The position numbers were made by a program, and so were the translations under genes. Positions 45,014 to 53,098 of a stretch of 64,000 nt of DNA are shown piece after piece. The stretch's first letter is position 1, and every line of letters starts with the position of its first letter. This DNA is from Hwanghaeella sp965227365. Lineage in GTDB: Bacteria > Pseudomonadota > Alphaproteobacteria > UBA8366 > Aestuariispiraceae. The stretch lies in contig NZ_OZ245754.1 in NCBI RefSeq assembly GCF_965227365.1, positions 2,604,001 through 2,668,000 on the forward strand, in the 5' to 3' direction. A model generated the notes under the pieces. It was not told where the DNA came from. It ran no database searches and saw only the letters and a list, made by a program, of their open reading frames with translations.

Positions 45014-46141
45014 CTACTTCCGTTTCGGCGGAAGGGCCGCGTGTTCATCCAGCGCTGGGACGGCGCCGTAATGCCGTTCCTCACCCATGAAGATCGGGGC
45101 CGGCGCCGGATAGGATACCGGTCCCGCTTCGGTTTCGACCGTCACCCGGCGCAATTGCGGATGATGGCCCAGATCGCCCATGTCATTGACGCCGGCAAAG
45201 GCGACATCCGCCGCGGTCAGACGCGTCCGCGCCTCCTCTTCCGACAGGGATGCGAAGACCGATCCGACCAGTTCGTCGGTCGCCGCCCGGTTTTTCACCC
45301 GGGCGACATTGGTGGCATAGGTCGGGTCTCTGACGGCGTCCGGATCGCGCAAAAATTCGATACAGAATTTCTTCCATTCGCGCTCAGACTGTATCGAAAT
45401 AAGCAGCGGTTTTCCGTCCTGCGTGGTGAAGACGCCATAGGGCGCGATCGAGGGATGGGCCATGCCGATCCGCTTCGGCGACTTGCCGCCTTCTTGCTGC
45501 AGCAGTGGTACGGTCAGCCAGTCGGCCATGGTGTCGAACATCGAGACGCGGATATCCGCCCCCTCGCCCGTCACGCCGCGCGATATCAACGCTTCCAGGA
45601 TCGCCGCATGGGCCGTCGCGCCGGTCGAGACGTCGACAATGGAAATCCCGACCCGCGCCGGTTCCGACGGGCCGCCGGTGATGGAACAAAGCCCGGATTC
45701 CGCCTGGATCAGCAGGTCATAGGCCTTGCGGTCCGCATAGGGCCCGGTTTCGCCATAGCCGCTGATCGAGCAGATGACGAGACGCGGATGCGATTTGCGT
45801 AAGGCCTCCGGGCCGAATCCCAACCGCTCGAGCGAGCCGGGTTTCAGGTTCTGGACCAGCACGTCCGCCTCGTCGATCAGGCTTTGCAGGCTGGCCTTGC
45901 CCTCCGCCGTCGTCAGGTCCAGCGCGACGGATTCCTTGCCCCGGTTGAGCCAGACGAAGTAACTGGCCTGGCCGGCAACGACATCGTCATAGCCGCGCGC
46001 GAAATCGCCTTCCGGCCGTTCGATCTTGATCACCCGCGCGCCCGCATCGGCGAGACGGGCGGTGCAGAACGGCGCGGCGACGGCCTGCTCCACCGCGATT
46101 ACCGTCAGCCCTTCCAACGGCAAGCGGCCGGCGGTGCCCAT
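45014..46141 (-). CDS. CaiB/BaiF family (class III) CoA-transferase
   Basis: A 375-aa family III CoA-transferase, which moves CoA between carboxylic acids. Family features: GLTVIAVEQAVAAPFCTARLADAGARVIKIERP at the N-terminus (about 9-41), the YFVWLNRGKESVALDL segment, and DLLIQAESG with the catalytic Asp region. The start codon overlaps the acyl-CoA dehydrogenase stop by one base (TGATG), so it is the last gene of the four-gene operon. The donor and acceptor acids are unknown. Confidence 0.93.
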   Translation of the reverse strand: MGTAGRLPLEGLTVIAVEQAVAAPFCTARLADAGARVIKIERPEGDFARGYDDVVAGQASYFVWLNRGKESVALDLTTAEGKASLQSLIDEADVLVQNLKPGSLERLGFGPEALRKSHPRLVICSISGYGETGPYADRKAYDLLIQAESGLCSITGGPSEPARVGISIVDVSTGATAHAAILEALISRGVTGEGADIRVSMFDTMADWLTVPLLQQEGGKSPKRIGMAHPSIAPYGVFTTQDGKPLLISIQSEREWKKFCIEFLRDPDAVRDPTYATNVARVKNRAATDELVGSVFASLSEEEARTRLTAADVAFAGVNDMGDLGHHPQLRRVTVETEAGPVSYPAPAPIFMGEERHYGAVPALDEHAALPPKRK

Positions 46142-47304
46142 CAGAAGGACCTCGGCAGGTCGAGCACATGCTCGGCGACGTAGCTGAGGATCAGGTTGGT
46201 CGAGATCGGCGCGACCTGATAGAGCCGGGTTTCCCGGAATTTGCGTTCCACATCGTATTCACAGGCGAAACCGAAGCCGCCATGGAACTGCAGGCAGGCA
46301 TTCGCCGCTTCCCAGGACGCCTTGGCGGCCAGATATTTCGCCATATTCGCCTGTGCCCCGCAGGGCTTGCCTTCGTCATAGAGACGGCAGGCCTCGAACC
46401 GCATCAGGTTGGCGGCCTCGACCTCGATATAGCTTTCGGCGATCGGGAACTGAACGCCCTGGTTCTGGCCGATCGGCCGGCCGAAGACGACGCGTTCCCG
46501 GACATAGTCGGAGACCTTGTCGACGAACCAATAGCCGTCGCCGATGCATTCCGCCGCGATCAGCACACGTTCCGCGTTCAGCCCGGTCAGGATGTATTTG
46601 AAGCCCATCCCCTCCTCGCCGATCAGGTTTTCCGCCGGGATTTCCAGATTGTCGAAGAAAAGCTCGTTGGTCTCGTGGTTCACCATGTTGGCGATCGGGC
46701 TCACGGTCAGGCCGTTGCCGATGGCTTCCTTCAGGTCGACCAGGAAGATCGACAGGCCTTCGGACTTCTTCTTCACCTGATCGATGGGTGTCGTGCGCGC
46801 CAGCAGGATCATCAGGTCGGAATGCTGGATGCGGGAGATCCAGACCTTCTGCCCGTTGATGACATAGCGGTCGCCCTTGCGGACCGCGGTCGTCTTGATC
46901 TTGGTCGTGTCGGTCCCGGTCGTCGGTTCCGTCACGCCCATGGATTGAAGGCGCAGCTCGCCGCTGGCGATCTTCGGCAGATAGCGTTGCCTCTGTTCGT
47001 CCGAGCCATGCCGGACCAGCGTATTCATGTTGTACATCTGGCCGTGGCAGGCGCCCGAATTACCGCCCGCCCGGTTGATTTCCTCCATGATCACCGAGGC
47101 TTCCGTCAGGCCCAAGCCAGACCCGCCGTATTCCTCCGGGATCAGGGCCGCCATCCAGCCGGCCTTGGTCAGCGCATCGACGAATTCCTCGGGGTATCCC
47201 CGCGCCTCGTCCACCTTGCGGTGATATTCCGACGGGAACTCGGCACAGAGGGCGCGGACCGCGTCCCTGATATCCTCATAGCCTTCGCCGATGCTGCTCT
47301 GCAT
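46141..47304 (-). CDS. Acyl-CoA dehydrogenase homologue lacking the usual catalytic Glu
   Basis: A 387-aa flavoprotein of the short acyl-CoA dehydrogenase fold. The FAD/substrate region SMGVTEPTTGTDTTKI (about 116-131) is present, and QFHGGFGFACEYDVERKFRETRLYQ leads to the C-terminal end. At the position where most enzymes have IYEGT with the catalytic base, the sequence is LYQVAP (Q363, V364), so the usual Glu is missing. It could use another base or catalyse a different reaction; related families with QVAPIS exist in databases as I recall. Follows the decarboxylase beta subunit by 35 bp, and its stop overlaps the CoA-transferase start. Confidence 0.88.
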   Translation of the reverse strand: MQSSIGEGYEDIRDAVRALCAEFPSEYHRKVDEARGYPEEFVDALTKAGWMAALIPEEYGGSGLGLTEASVIMEEINRAGGNSGACHGQMYNMNTLVRHGSDEQRQRYLPKIASGELRLQSMGVTEPTTGTDTTKIKTTAVRKGDRYVINGQKVWISRIQHSDLMILLARTTPIDQVKKKSEGLSIFLVDLKEAIGNGLTVSPIANMVNHETNELFFDNLEIPAENLIGEEGMGFKYILTGLNAERVLIAAECIGDGYWFVDKVSDYVRERVVFGRPIGQNQGVQFPIAESYIEVEAANLMRFEACRLYDEGKPCGAQANMAKYLAAKASWEAANACLQFHGGFGFACEYDVERKFRETRLYQVAPISTNLILSYVAEHVLDLPRSF

Positions 47305-47339
47305 GTCGCCTACTCCCTGCTTGCGGACCGTTATTCCCG

Positions 47340-47924
47340 TCAGATCGGCTCGAAGCCGAGGGCCGACCGGAACCGGTTCTTGATATGGACGCCGTCCCGC
47401 GGCGGCAGGACCCGTGGCGCATTCTCGCCCGTCACCTTGATCGTGGCCAGTTGCGGTCCGTCCCGGCGGGCAAGGCGCCCGCGCAGATCATCGATCCCCG
47501 CCTCGTCCTCGACAATCCCGGTCCATGCGAAATCCATACTGGCGGCCAGCTTGGATATCTCGATTCCCTTGCCCGCATGGCTCAACTGCTGGCCCGTCTC
47601 GCCGAACAATCCGTTGTCGAGAACCGCGATGGTCAGGTTTTTCGGGCCGGTCACCGAGACGGTCGCCAGCGCGCCGACGCCCATCATCAGCTCCCCATCG
47701 CCGGTCAGGACCAGAACGGATTTGTCCGGCTGGGACATGGCGAGGCCCAGTCCCACCGTCGTCGCGCTGCCCATGGCGGCCCAGAGGTAATAGTTCATCG
47801 GATGATCGCCCGCGGCCATCGCATCATAGGAAGGCGAGCCCAAGCCGGTCACCACGAGCAGATCCTTGCGCCCTTCGAGCAGGCGCGCGACCGCCGCGCG
47901 GCGGTCCATACGATTACCGGACAT
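47340..47924 (-). CDS. ThDP-dependent 2-oxoacid decarboxylase, beta subunit (ComE-like)
   Basis: A 194-aa protein carrying the thiamine-diphosphate-binding half of a two-subunit decarboxylase, resembling sulfopyruvate or phosphonopyruvate decarboxylase beta. The ThDP motif is clear: GDGELMMGVGALATVS beginning at about residue 75, closing with the Asn of LDNG (N104). It overlaps the alpha gene by one base (TGATG). A longer frame runs upstream to 48962 through the alpha gene and is not coding. Confidence 0.9.
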   Translation of the reverse strand: MSGNRMDRRAAVARLLEGRKDLLVVTGLGSPSYDAMAAGDHPMNYYLWAAMGSATTVGLGLAMSQPDKSVLVLTGDGELMMGVGALATVSVTGPKNLTIAVLDNGLFGETGQQLSHAGKGIEISKLAASMDFAWTGIVEDEAGIDDLRGRLARRDGPQLATIKVTGENAPRVLPPRDGVHIKNRFRSALGFEPI

Positions 47925-48466
47925 CACTTCACCCATTTCTTTTCTCCGATCAGGCGCTGTCCCAGCAGAACGGCGCAGCTTGCGTCCCCGTTGAAGGCCA
48001 TGCTGGCCGCGCCATGCACGATGGGCTCGACCTCGTCGGGCCGGTCGGCGCGCCAGGTCTTCACCCCCATCAGGTTCAGCGAGGGTTCCGTCGCCTGCCC
48101 CATCGGGTTCTGCCAGCCGTTGAACTCGGCCCAGTCGCCGCGCATCGTCACCAGCATCAACAGCGGGAAGCGCGCGCATTCGGCCAAGGCTAGCGTGTTG
48201 ATGCAATTCCCCACACCGCTCGACTGCAGCAGCATCGCGCCGCGCTGACCGCCGAGCCAGGCGCCCGCCAGATAGCCGATGCCTTCCTCTTCCGTCGTCA
48301 GGGTGACCGCGGTGATGTCCGGGTCCGCCTCCGCCTGTTTGATCGCGGCGCTGTGGCCGGCATCCGGCACATAGGCGATGTGTTTGACATCGAACCGCTT
48401 CAGGATCGGCAGGACCTGGTCCTGCCACGGTTTCGACTGGGCTTGTGAGGTTTGATCGCTGCTCAT
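47924..48466 (-). CDS. ThDP-dependent 2-oxoacid decarboxylase, alpha subunit (ComD-like)
   Basis: A 180-aa N-terminal-type ThDP domain (PYR) subunit. The cofactor-activating Glu lies in TLTTEEEGIGYLAGAWLGG (about 56-74), with the SSGVGNCINTL segment downstream. The 2-subunit arrangement matches sulfopyruvate decarboxylase (ComDE) or phosphonopyruvate decarboxylase; no xsc, phosphonate or coenzyme M genes are nearby, so the substrate is uncertain. ATG at 48466 is preceded by GGAGG six bases upstream. First gene of the operon and divergent from the LysR regulator. Confidence 0.9.
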   Translation of the reverse strand: MSSDQTSQAQSKPWQDQVLPILKRFDVKHIAYVPDAGHSAAIKQAEADPDITAVTLTTEEEGIGYLAGAWLGGQRGAMLLQSSGVGNCINTLALAECARFPLLMLVTMRGDWAEFNGWQNPMGQATEPSLNLMGVKTWRADRPDEVEPIVHGAASMAFNGDASCAVLLGQRLIGEKKWVK

Positions 48467-48563
48467 TCCGTTCCTCCGGTTGGCGCGTCTGCCCGGCGAT
48501 CGCCGGGGCGCGGAAGACAGCAGGTAGCAAGCGTCCGAACGATGCACAAATAGCATGTTCATC

Positions 48564-48592
48564 TAAGAGATATGCCGTAAGTATATATCTTA
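48564..48592. promoter_or_regulatory. Inverted repeat, probable LysR operator
   Basis: TAAGAGATAT (48564-48573) and ATATATCTTA (48583-48592) are inverted repeats with one mismatch in 10 and a 9-base spacer. The right arm ends on the A of the LysR start codon. LysR-type regulators usually bind such partial palindromes in divergent promoters and repress themselves. The 125-bp gap to the alpha subunit gene is the natural control region of the operon. Confidence 0.55.
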
Positions 48593-49557
48593 TGGATATC
48601 AAACAGCTTCGAACCTTCCTCCAGGTCGCGGAACTGGGCAGTCTGACCAAGGCCGCCGAGCGTCTGCATATCGCGCAACCGGCGCTGGGCCGACAGATCA
48701 AGCTTCTGGAAGAGGAATTGGGGACGGCCCTCTTCACCCGGCACGGGCGCGGCATGGTCCCCACTGCCGCCGGCCAGATCCTGGCGGAGCGCGCCTCGAC
48801 CATCCTTCGGCTGGTGGAGGAAACGCGGGTCGAGCTTTCCGCATCCCCCGCGACCGTCACCGGCACGGTCAGCCTGGGCGTGCCGCCGACGGCGGGCGAG
48901 GTCATCGCGGGCCCCTTGGTCGAACGCTTCGCGAAGCAATATCCGCAGGTGACGATCCGCATCGTCCCGGCCTTCAGCGGCTATCTGCTGGATTTCCTGC
49001 AACGGGGCGAAGTGGATCTGGCCGTGATGTACAAGACGCACGGGGTGCAGCCGTTGAAGCCGGAACCCTTGATCGTGGAACCATTGTTCCTGATTGGCCC
49101 TGCAGGGTCGGCCCTGTCACTTGATGCGGCGGTCGGCTTTACCGCCCTCGCCGACCTCCCGCTCGTCCTGCCCGGCCCGCGCCACGGGTTGCGCGCGCTG
49201 ATCGAGGACAAGGCCCGGCAGGCGGGCATCGCCCTGAAAGTCTCCGTCGAAGCGGACTCGCTGCAAACCCTGAAGGACCTCGTCCTGCGCGGCCTGGGCT
49301 ACACCGTCCTGCCGCTCGCCTCGGTCCATAAGGAGGCCGAGGCCGGCGTGCTCTGCGCCGCCCCCGTCACAGACCCGAAACTGACACGCGAACTGGTCCT
49401 GGCCCGCAGCGTCGTCAAACCAAGTTCAAACGCGGTGCGCCTCTTCGCGGATACGCTGAAAGAGCAAATGGCCGACCTCGTCCGATCGGGGATGTGGGAA
49501 GGAGAGTTGGTGACTGGAACTTTGGTGGAAAACGAAATTAGTAAACTGTCGCCATAA
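48592..49557 (+). CDS. LysR-type transcriptional regulator of the decarboxylase operon
   Basis: A 321-aa LTTR with the N-terminal HTH (DIKQLRTFLQVAELGSLTKAAERLHIAQPALGRQI, about 2-36) and a periplasmic-binding-like effector domain starting near residue 90 (GTVSLGVPPTAGEVIAG). It is divergent from the alpha-beta-dehydrogenase-CoA-transferase operon, the usual position of the regulator of such a pathway; the inducer is unknown. ATG 48592 coincides with the end of the inverted repeat, so binding would block its own translation start or transcription. Confidence 0.93.
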   Translation: MDIKQLRTFLQVAELGSLTKAAERLHIAQPALGRQIKLLEEELGTALFTRHGRGMVPTAAGQILAERASTILRLVEETRVELSASPATVTGTVSLGVPPTAGEVIAGPLVERFAKQYPQVTIRIVPAFSGYLLDFLQRGEVDLAVMYKTHGVQPLKPEPLIVEPLFLIGPAGSALSLDAAVGFTALADLPLVLPGPRHGLRALIEDKARQAGIALKVSVEADSLQTLKDLVLRGLGYTVLPLASVHKEAEAGVLCAAPVTDPKLTRELVLARSVVKPSSNAVRLFADTLKEQMADLVRSGMWEGELVTGTLVENEISKLSP

Positions 49558-49686
49558 TCTAACGCGAAACGGGGTGGCGAGATTGAGGTCCCGCTAATAG
49601 GGGGTCGGTTCGCCTTTCTCTCCTTATAGGCGCTCACCTCCCTATCGAACCTTTCCGATCCGAGGTTTTGTTCGTGGTTATGCTGG

Positions 49687-50727
49687 TCAACCACGCAGTC
49701 GGAAAGCTGTCACGCTCCATCTATAGATTGGCATCTCGAAATACTTGTAACAAAGTGCACTCACCCCGAGCACAGAGCACAAAAAAACGGTCAACCCTAG
49801 GATTGAATTTTGGATGCCCGGGTAGACCTTTATCAAAATTACTAGAATTGGAAAATGCGTTAGGTAAACCGAAAAAGAAATATCTCCTATGATCTTAAAC
49901 CTACGAAGGAAATCGGTGACGGGCGTGCAGCTACCGGCAAATACCCAGACCACGAAAACAAACACAGGAATCGCAGCAAAATCGAGATATCCTGACAATA
50001 CTGGGGAACAAAGGCAAGAAATGAATACAACTAATAATGCTATTTCGACGAAACTGGATGTAGCGAGTTTAAATGTTTTGAATACATAATAGAGAAGGAT
50101 TCCTAAAGCAAAAGAAGCTGAGCATCGAACTAAGCCAGCATTGAGTACACCTTGGTAGTCGTCCAGAACGGCATTTAAACTGCCCGTGTAAAAGGCCGTT
50201 AAGAAATAGAAGACGCCCCCCAGCATAGATAATGCAACGAAAAAAATTCTGGTCGTTCTAAGAATTCCAAAAATCAATACGTAGAAGATCACATTTATCC
50301 AGAATTCAACTGAGATCGTCCAACTTGGCATGTTAAATGTTAACTCGTTTGGCCCAAAACCAATATTGTGAATAAAGAATAGATGTAAAAAGAAGTTCGA
50401 CTGGTCCATTTGTTTGGCCGTCAGAACGGCACTAATCATCCATATCATCAATGTAGCTAAGTGAAGTGGATACATTCTGAAAAATCGCCTACCAACATAC
50501 TGAAGGAAGCTAACATCTCTTCTAAAGAAATAACTGTGGGTCAGTACGAAACCGCTTAGAAGAAGAAAAAAGTCGACCGCCAAGTAATAAGAATGGGAAA
50601 ATCCCTCAAAAAATTCGAAATGCCCAAGTGCAACTACTAATGCTGCAACACCACGTAGCGTATCTAGTGCTTCGTAGCGTTTGCTGTTTTTCAATTCTTT
50701 GTCGGCAAGCGACGTGTCTTTAAGCAT
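49687..50727 (-). CDS. Acyltransferase-3 family membrane protein, horizontally acquired
   Basis: A roughly 346-aa integral membrane acyltransferase (acyltransferase-3/OafA-like). The family start EALDTLRGVAALVVALGHF with the active-site His, FFLLLSGFVLTHSYFFRRD, and the RRFFRMYPLHLATL motif are present, then about ten helices. Such proteins O-acetylate cell-surface sugars. The gene is strongly AT-rich (roughly 35-40% GC by eye) and uses codons unlike the 60+% GC neighbours, a sign of transfer. ATG at 50727 is chosen; the frame extends to a GTG at 50817 with no good ribosome-binding site. Confidence 0.82.
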   Translation of the reverse strand: MLKDTSLADKELKNSKRYEALDTLRGVAALVVALGHFEFFEGFSHSYYLAVDFFLLLSGFVLTHSYFFRRDVSFLQYVGRRFFRMYPLHLATLMIWMISAVLTAKQMDQSNFFLHLFFIHNIGFGPNELTFNMPSWTISVEFWINVIFYVLIFGILRTTRIFFVALSMLGGVFYFLTAFYTGSLNAVLDDYQGVLNAGLVRCSASFALGILLYYVFKTFKLATSSFVEIALLVVFISCLCSPVLSGYLDFAAIPVFVFVVWVFAGSCTPVTDFLRRFKIIGDISFSVYLTHFPILVILIKVYPGIQNSILGLTVFLCSVLGVSALCYKYFEMPIYRWSVTAFRLRG

Positions 50728-50870
50728 TTTGCAGGACTTTCTCGTCGTGTTTCGCAAGAAATCTTGATTTCGTGCGACACCGTGTTTTGTTCGTTTGAAC
50801 TTGATTCGAAACTTCACATGTAAGCAGGAGTTGAGTCTACCCGCGCCTCCTGCCGTGACATCCTTTCGGA

Positions 50871-50918
50871 ATTACGGTGACATGGTCCTAATCCGCCGCA
50901 ATCCTATGTCACCGTAAT
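50871..50918. repeat. 13-bp inverted repeat ATTACGGTGACAT
   Basis: ATTACGGTGACAT (50871-50883) is perfectly repeated in inverse at 50906-50918, spacer 22 bases. The same core (ATTACGGTGAC) recurs around 54263 and 55938-56015. It sits between the AT-rich acyltransferase gene and the PAS gene. Resembles REP-like repeats of the type associated with REP-associated tyrosine transposases (inference). Confidence 0.75.
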
Positions 50919-51030
50919 ACTTGTGTTCGCTCCACAAATGGAAAAGCGGTTCTGGGTTCCACGATGAATCCGGTTTGGCTATCATCTGGGACGTAGTCAG
51001 GGGTCAACGGGGAATGTAAGTTCAAATAGC

Positions 51031-51546
51031 GTGTTTCGAACAAGACATGCGTCAGAAAGTGTGGTGCCTGTGATAACCCCAGTCCAAGAATATCCTGTGC
51101 CCGAGCAGCTGGACGATCCAATTTTTCGGGAAGTCTTCGATTATTGGAGTGCAAAGTGTGACGGTGAACACTTGCCCTCACGCAAGGACATTGATCCGAC
51201 GGATATATGGAAAGTTCTTGGCAATATCGTCCTGATTGAGGTGGTCACCGGCGCGCCAAGGCCGCGTTTCCGGTACCGGTTGTGGGGTACGCGAGTCACG
51301 GAGTTATACGGCAAGGACTACACGGGCTACATGCTCGACCAGGTTATCATTCCGGCCTCGCGCGAGAAAATCCAAGCAGTGTTCGAATGGGTAATAGAGA
51401 ACCGGACGCCGCACTTCTGGCAGGTTCCGGTTCCCGCCGAGAACCGGAACTTCGTTAGCAACCGCCGCCTGCTCTTGCCGCTTGCAACCGATGGCAGAAC
51501 TATCGACATGCTGATGGCCGTCATACTCGGAGACAGGCGCGCCTGA
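51031..51546 (+). CDS. PAS_5-family protein
   Basis: A 171-aa protein of the alphaproteobacterial PAS_5 (DUF1457-type) group. It shows the typical start YWSAKCDGEHLPSRKDIDPTDI (about 39-60), RYRLWGTRVTELYGKDYTG and the C-terminal MLMAVILGD. It has no output domain. The first in-frame start is GTG at 51031; other GTG codons at about 51061 are possible, no ribosome-binding site decides. Probably a small sensory domain protein; its neighbours do not show the partner. Confidence 0.8.
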   Translation: MFRTRHASESVVPVITPVQEYPVPEQLDDPIFREVFDYWSAKCDGEHLPSRKDIDPTDIWKVLGNIVLIEVVTGAPRPRFRYRLWGTRVTELYGKDYTGYMLDQVIIPASREKIQAVFEWVIENRTPHFWQVPVPAENRNFVSNRRLLLPLATDGRTIDMLMAVILGDRRA

Positions 51547-51666
51547 TACACCCGCTTCCTCACCGGCATCACCGGATTACGTGACGGCGCGATTTTCTCA
51601 TTGAGCATTCATGGGGAATTGCTGTTCGAAAACCCTATTGCCTAACCGTCGGAACCACCGTCGCCG

Positions 51667-52599
51667 CTATTCCAAAATCAGTTGGGGAAAATCCTGTTTC
51701 ACCACCTGTCTCATCGTGTTGGCGATGAAGCGGAAAGCGGAGACGCGTCCCGCGGATTTGCGCCAGGCAAGGCCGATGGAGCGGTAGGTCGGTTTGCCCG
51801 CGATCTCCAGAACGGCGACGTCGTCGCGCGAGCGCAGTTCGGAATGCACATAGAGGGCCGGCAGGAAGGTGGTTCCCATGCCCATGCCGACCATCTGCCG
51901 CAAGGCATCCAGGCTGGTCCCTTCATAGTCCCGCAGCAGGGTGGCGCCGAATTCCCGGCAGAGGGACGTTACCTGATCATGGAGATGAAAGCTGGGATTG
52001 AGCGACAACACGTCCAAGCCCTTCAGCATTTCCGGTTCGATCACCTTGCGGGAGGCCAACGGATGATCCGCCGCCACCGCCAGATACAATGGCTCCCGGA
52101 ACAGGCGGGTAACAGCCAGGTCCGTATCCGCGATCGGCAATTGCACCAGGATCAGGTCGTGCATGCCGTTATACAGTTCGACCTCAAGATCTCTCGGCGC
52201 GCTTTCCCGGATGTAGAGGCGCAGGTCCGGGCTTTCCCGATGCAGACGGGAGACGAGATGCGGCAGGATATAGGGGCCCAGCGTCGTCTTGGTGCCCAGC
52301 CGAATGGTGCCGGCGGGGCCGAGGCGCATGTCGGACGCATAGTCCTCTATTCCGCGCGCTTCCCCCATGACCGTTTGCGCGCGTCGAAGGATTTCCCGGC
52401 CCGCCGGGGTCAGGATCGTGCCGCTGCGCGCCCGCTCAACCAGTTGCAGACCGACCGCTTCCTCCAGTGCCTGGATCTGGGCGCTGAGCGATGGCTGGCT
52501 GACGCCGACCCGTTCCGCCGCCTTCCTGAAATTCAATTCCGTCCCGAGCGATATCATCATCTCAAGCTGCTTCAGAGTGATCTTGGAACGCGTCGACAT
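51667..52599 (-). CDS. OxyR-like LysR regulator lacking the peroxidatic Cys
   Basis: A 310-aa LTTR, with the N-terminal HTH (TLKQLEMMISLGTELNFRKAAERVGVSQPSLSAQI, about 8-42) of the OxyR/hydrogen-peroxide-inducible activator group. Around the redox site, E. coli OxyR C199 corresponds to His205 in NPSFHLHDQVTSLC, while the partner cysteine equivalent to C208 is kept (Cys214). So peroxide sensing by a disulfide is unlikely. ATG 52599 has GGAGG four bases upstream; a longer frame to 52785 exists. Its target genes are unknown; no katG or ahpC is near. Confidence 0.88.
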   Translation of the reverse strand: MSTRSKITLKQLEMMISLGTELNFRKAAERVGVSQPSLSAQIQALEEAVGLQLVERARSGTILTPAGREILRRAQTVMGEARGIEDYASDMRLGPAGTIRLGTKTTLGPYILPHLVSRLHRESPDLRLYIRESAPRDLEVELYNGMHDLILVQLPIADTDLAVTRLFREPLYLAVAADHPLASRKVIEPEMLKGLDVLSLNPSFHLHDQVTSLCREFGATLLRDYEGTSLDALRQMVGMGMGTTFLPALYVHSELRSRDDVAVLEIAGKPTYRSIGLAWRKSAGRVSAFRFIANTMRQVVKQDFPQLILE

Positions 52600-52796
52600 G
52601 TTTCCTCCGAAAACGTCCGGGACGTTCAAACCATCAAGATAGGAAATTCCTATCAATAATTCATGATTATCCGCGTTTAAGCTTTTAAAAAATTGCCCCA
52701 TCTTTTTAACAGTAAGTCCGCAACAGCTGCGGTCCAAAGGACGGATCTCAGCGTGACGCGGCCAGCAGCACTTCGCACAAGGCACAGGAACGACCC

Positions 52797-52880
52797 ATGA
52801 CTCTCGGCAACGACCCGGAACAGGACGATAACCCGGACCATCCCTTGCAAGGGCCTCATCCGACGGATGTTTCGGTCTAA
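52797..52880 (+). CDS. Candidate 27-aa acidic small protein
   Basis: ATG at 52797 has AGGA eight bases upstream (AGGAACGACCC). The 27-codon peptide is acidic with many Asp and Pro (MTLGNDPEQDD...). TAA at 52878-52880 abuts the first hairpin, and an intrinsic terminator follows 44 bases later, so a complete small transcription unit is plausible. No known family recognised. It lacks runs of one amino-acid codon, so classical attenuation is unlikely. Confidence 0.45.
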   Translation: MTLGNDPEQDDNPDHPLQGPHPTDVSV

Positions 52881-52909
52881 TCTGAAAGGACCCACAAACC
52901 CTTTCAGAT
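52880..52909 (+). promoter_or_regulatory. Hairpin immediately after the 27-aa ORF
   Basis: ATCTGAAAGG (52880-52889) pairs perfectly with CCTTTCAGAT (52900-52909), loop of ten bases. It begins at the last base of the TAA stop codon. Could protect the mRNA 3' end or be part of a structured small RNA. Confidence 0.7.
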
Positions 52910-52923
52910 ACAAGGGGGATGGA

Positions 52924-52958
52924 TGGAGAGACCCGGTTCGGGTCTCTCCATTCTTTTT
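52924..52958 (+). terminator. Intrinsic terminator of the 27-aa ORF unit
   Basis: TGGAGAGACCCG (52924-52935) pairs perfectly with CGGGTCTCTCCA (52939-52950), loop of three, followed by TTCTTTTT. One of the strongest terminators in the window. Confidence 0.92.
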
Positions 52959-53098
52959 ATAAGGGGACAATTTTACGGGCCTGCCCGGTATGACGAGGCA
53001 GCGCGGTGAAGCCGCGCCCGGATCTTGCCGGTTGCGCGCCGGTTGAAAAGAGCAGTATCTGGGCGGAATCCAGATATCAGCTTTCGGGAATGCGTCTC

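Larger units (their letters stand above)
52600..53098. promoter_or_regulatory. Intergenic region with a tiny ORF and two hairpins
   Basis: Five hundred bases between the OxyR-like gene and the homocysteine methyltransferase. From 52600 to 52796 I see no gene; the region must carry the OxyR-like promoter. From 52797 to 52958 there is a 27-codon ORF followed by two hairpins, annotated separately. From 52960 to 53098 I see nothing beyond the probable promoter of the methyltransferase. Confidence 0.5.

Noticed and set aside
48445..48591. Extended start of the LysR regulator
   Set aside because: The first about 49 residues have no LysR similarity; the HTH begins at MDIKQLRTF encoded from 48592.
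47925..48962. 540-aa frame extension of the decarboxylase beta gene through the alpha gene
   Set aside because: The extension overlaps the alpha gene in another frame. The true start is ATG 47924, which overlaps the alpha stop.
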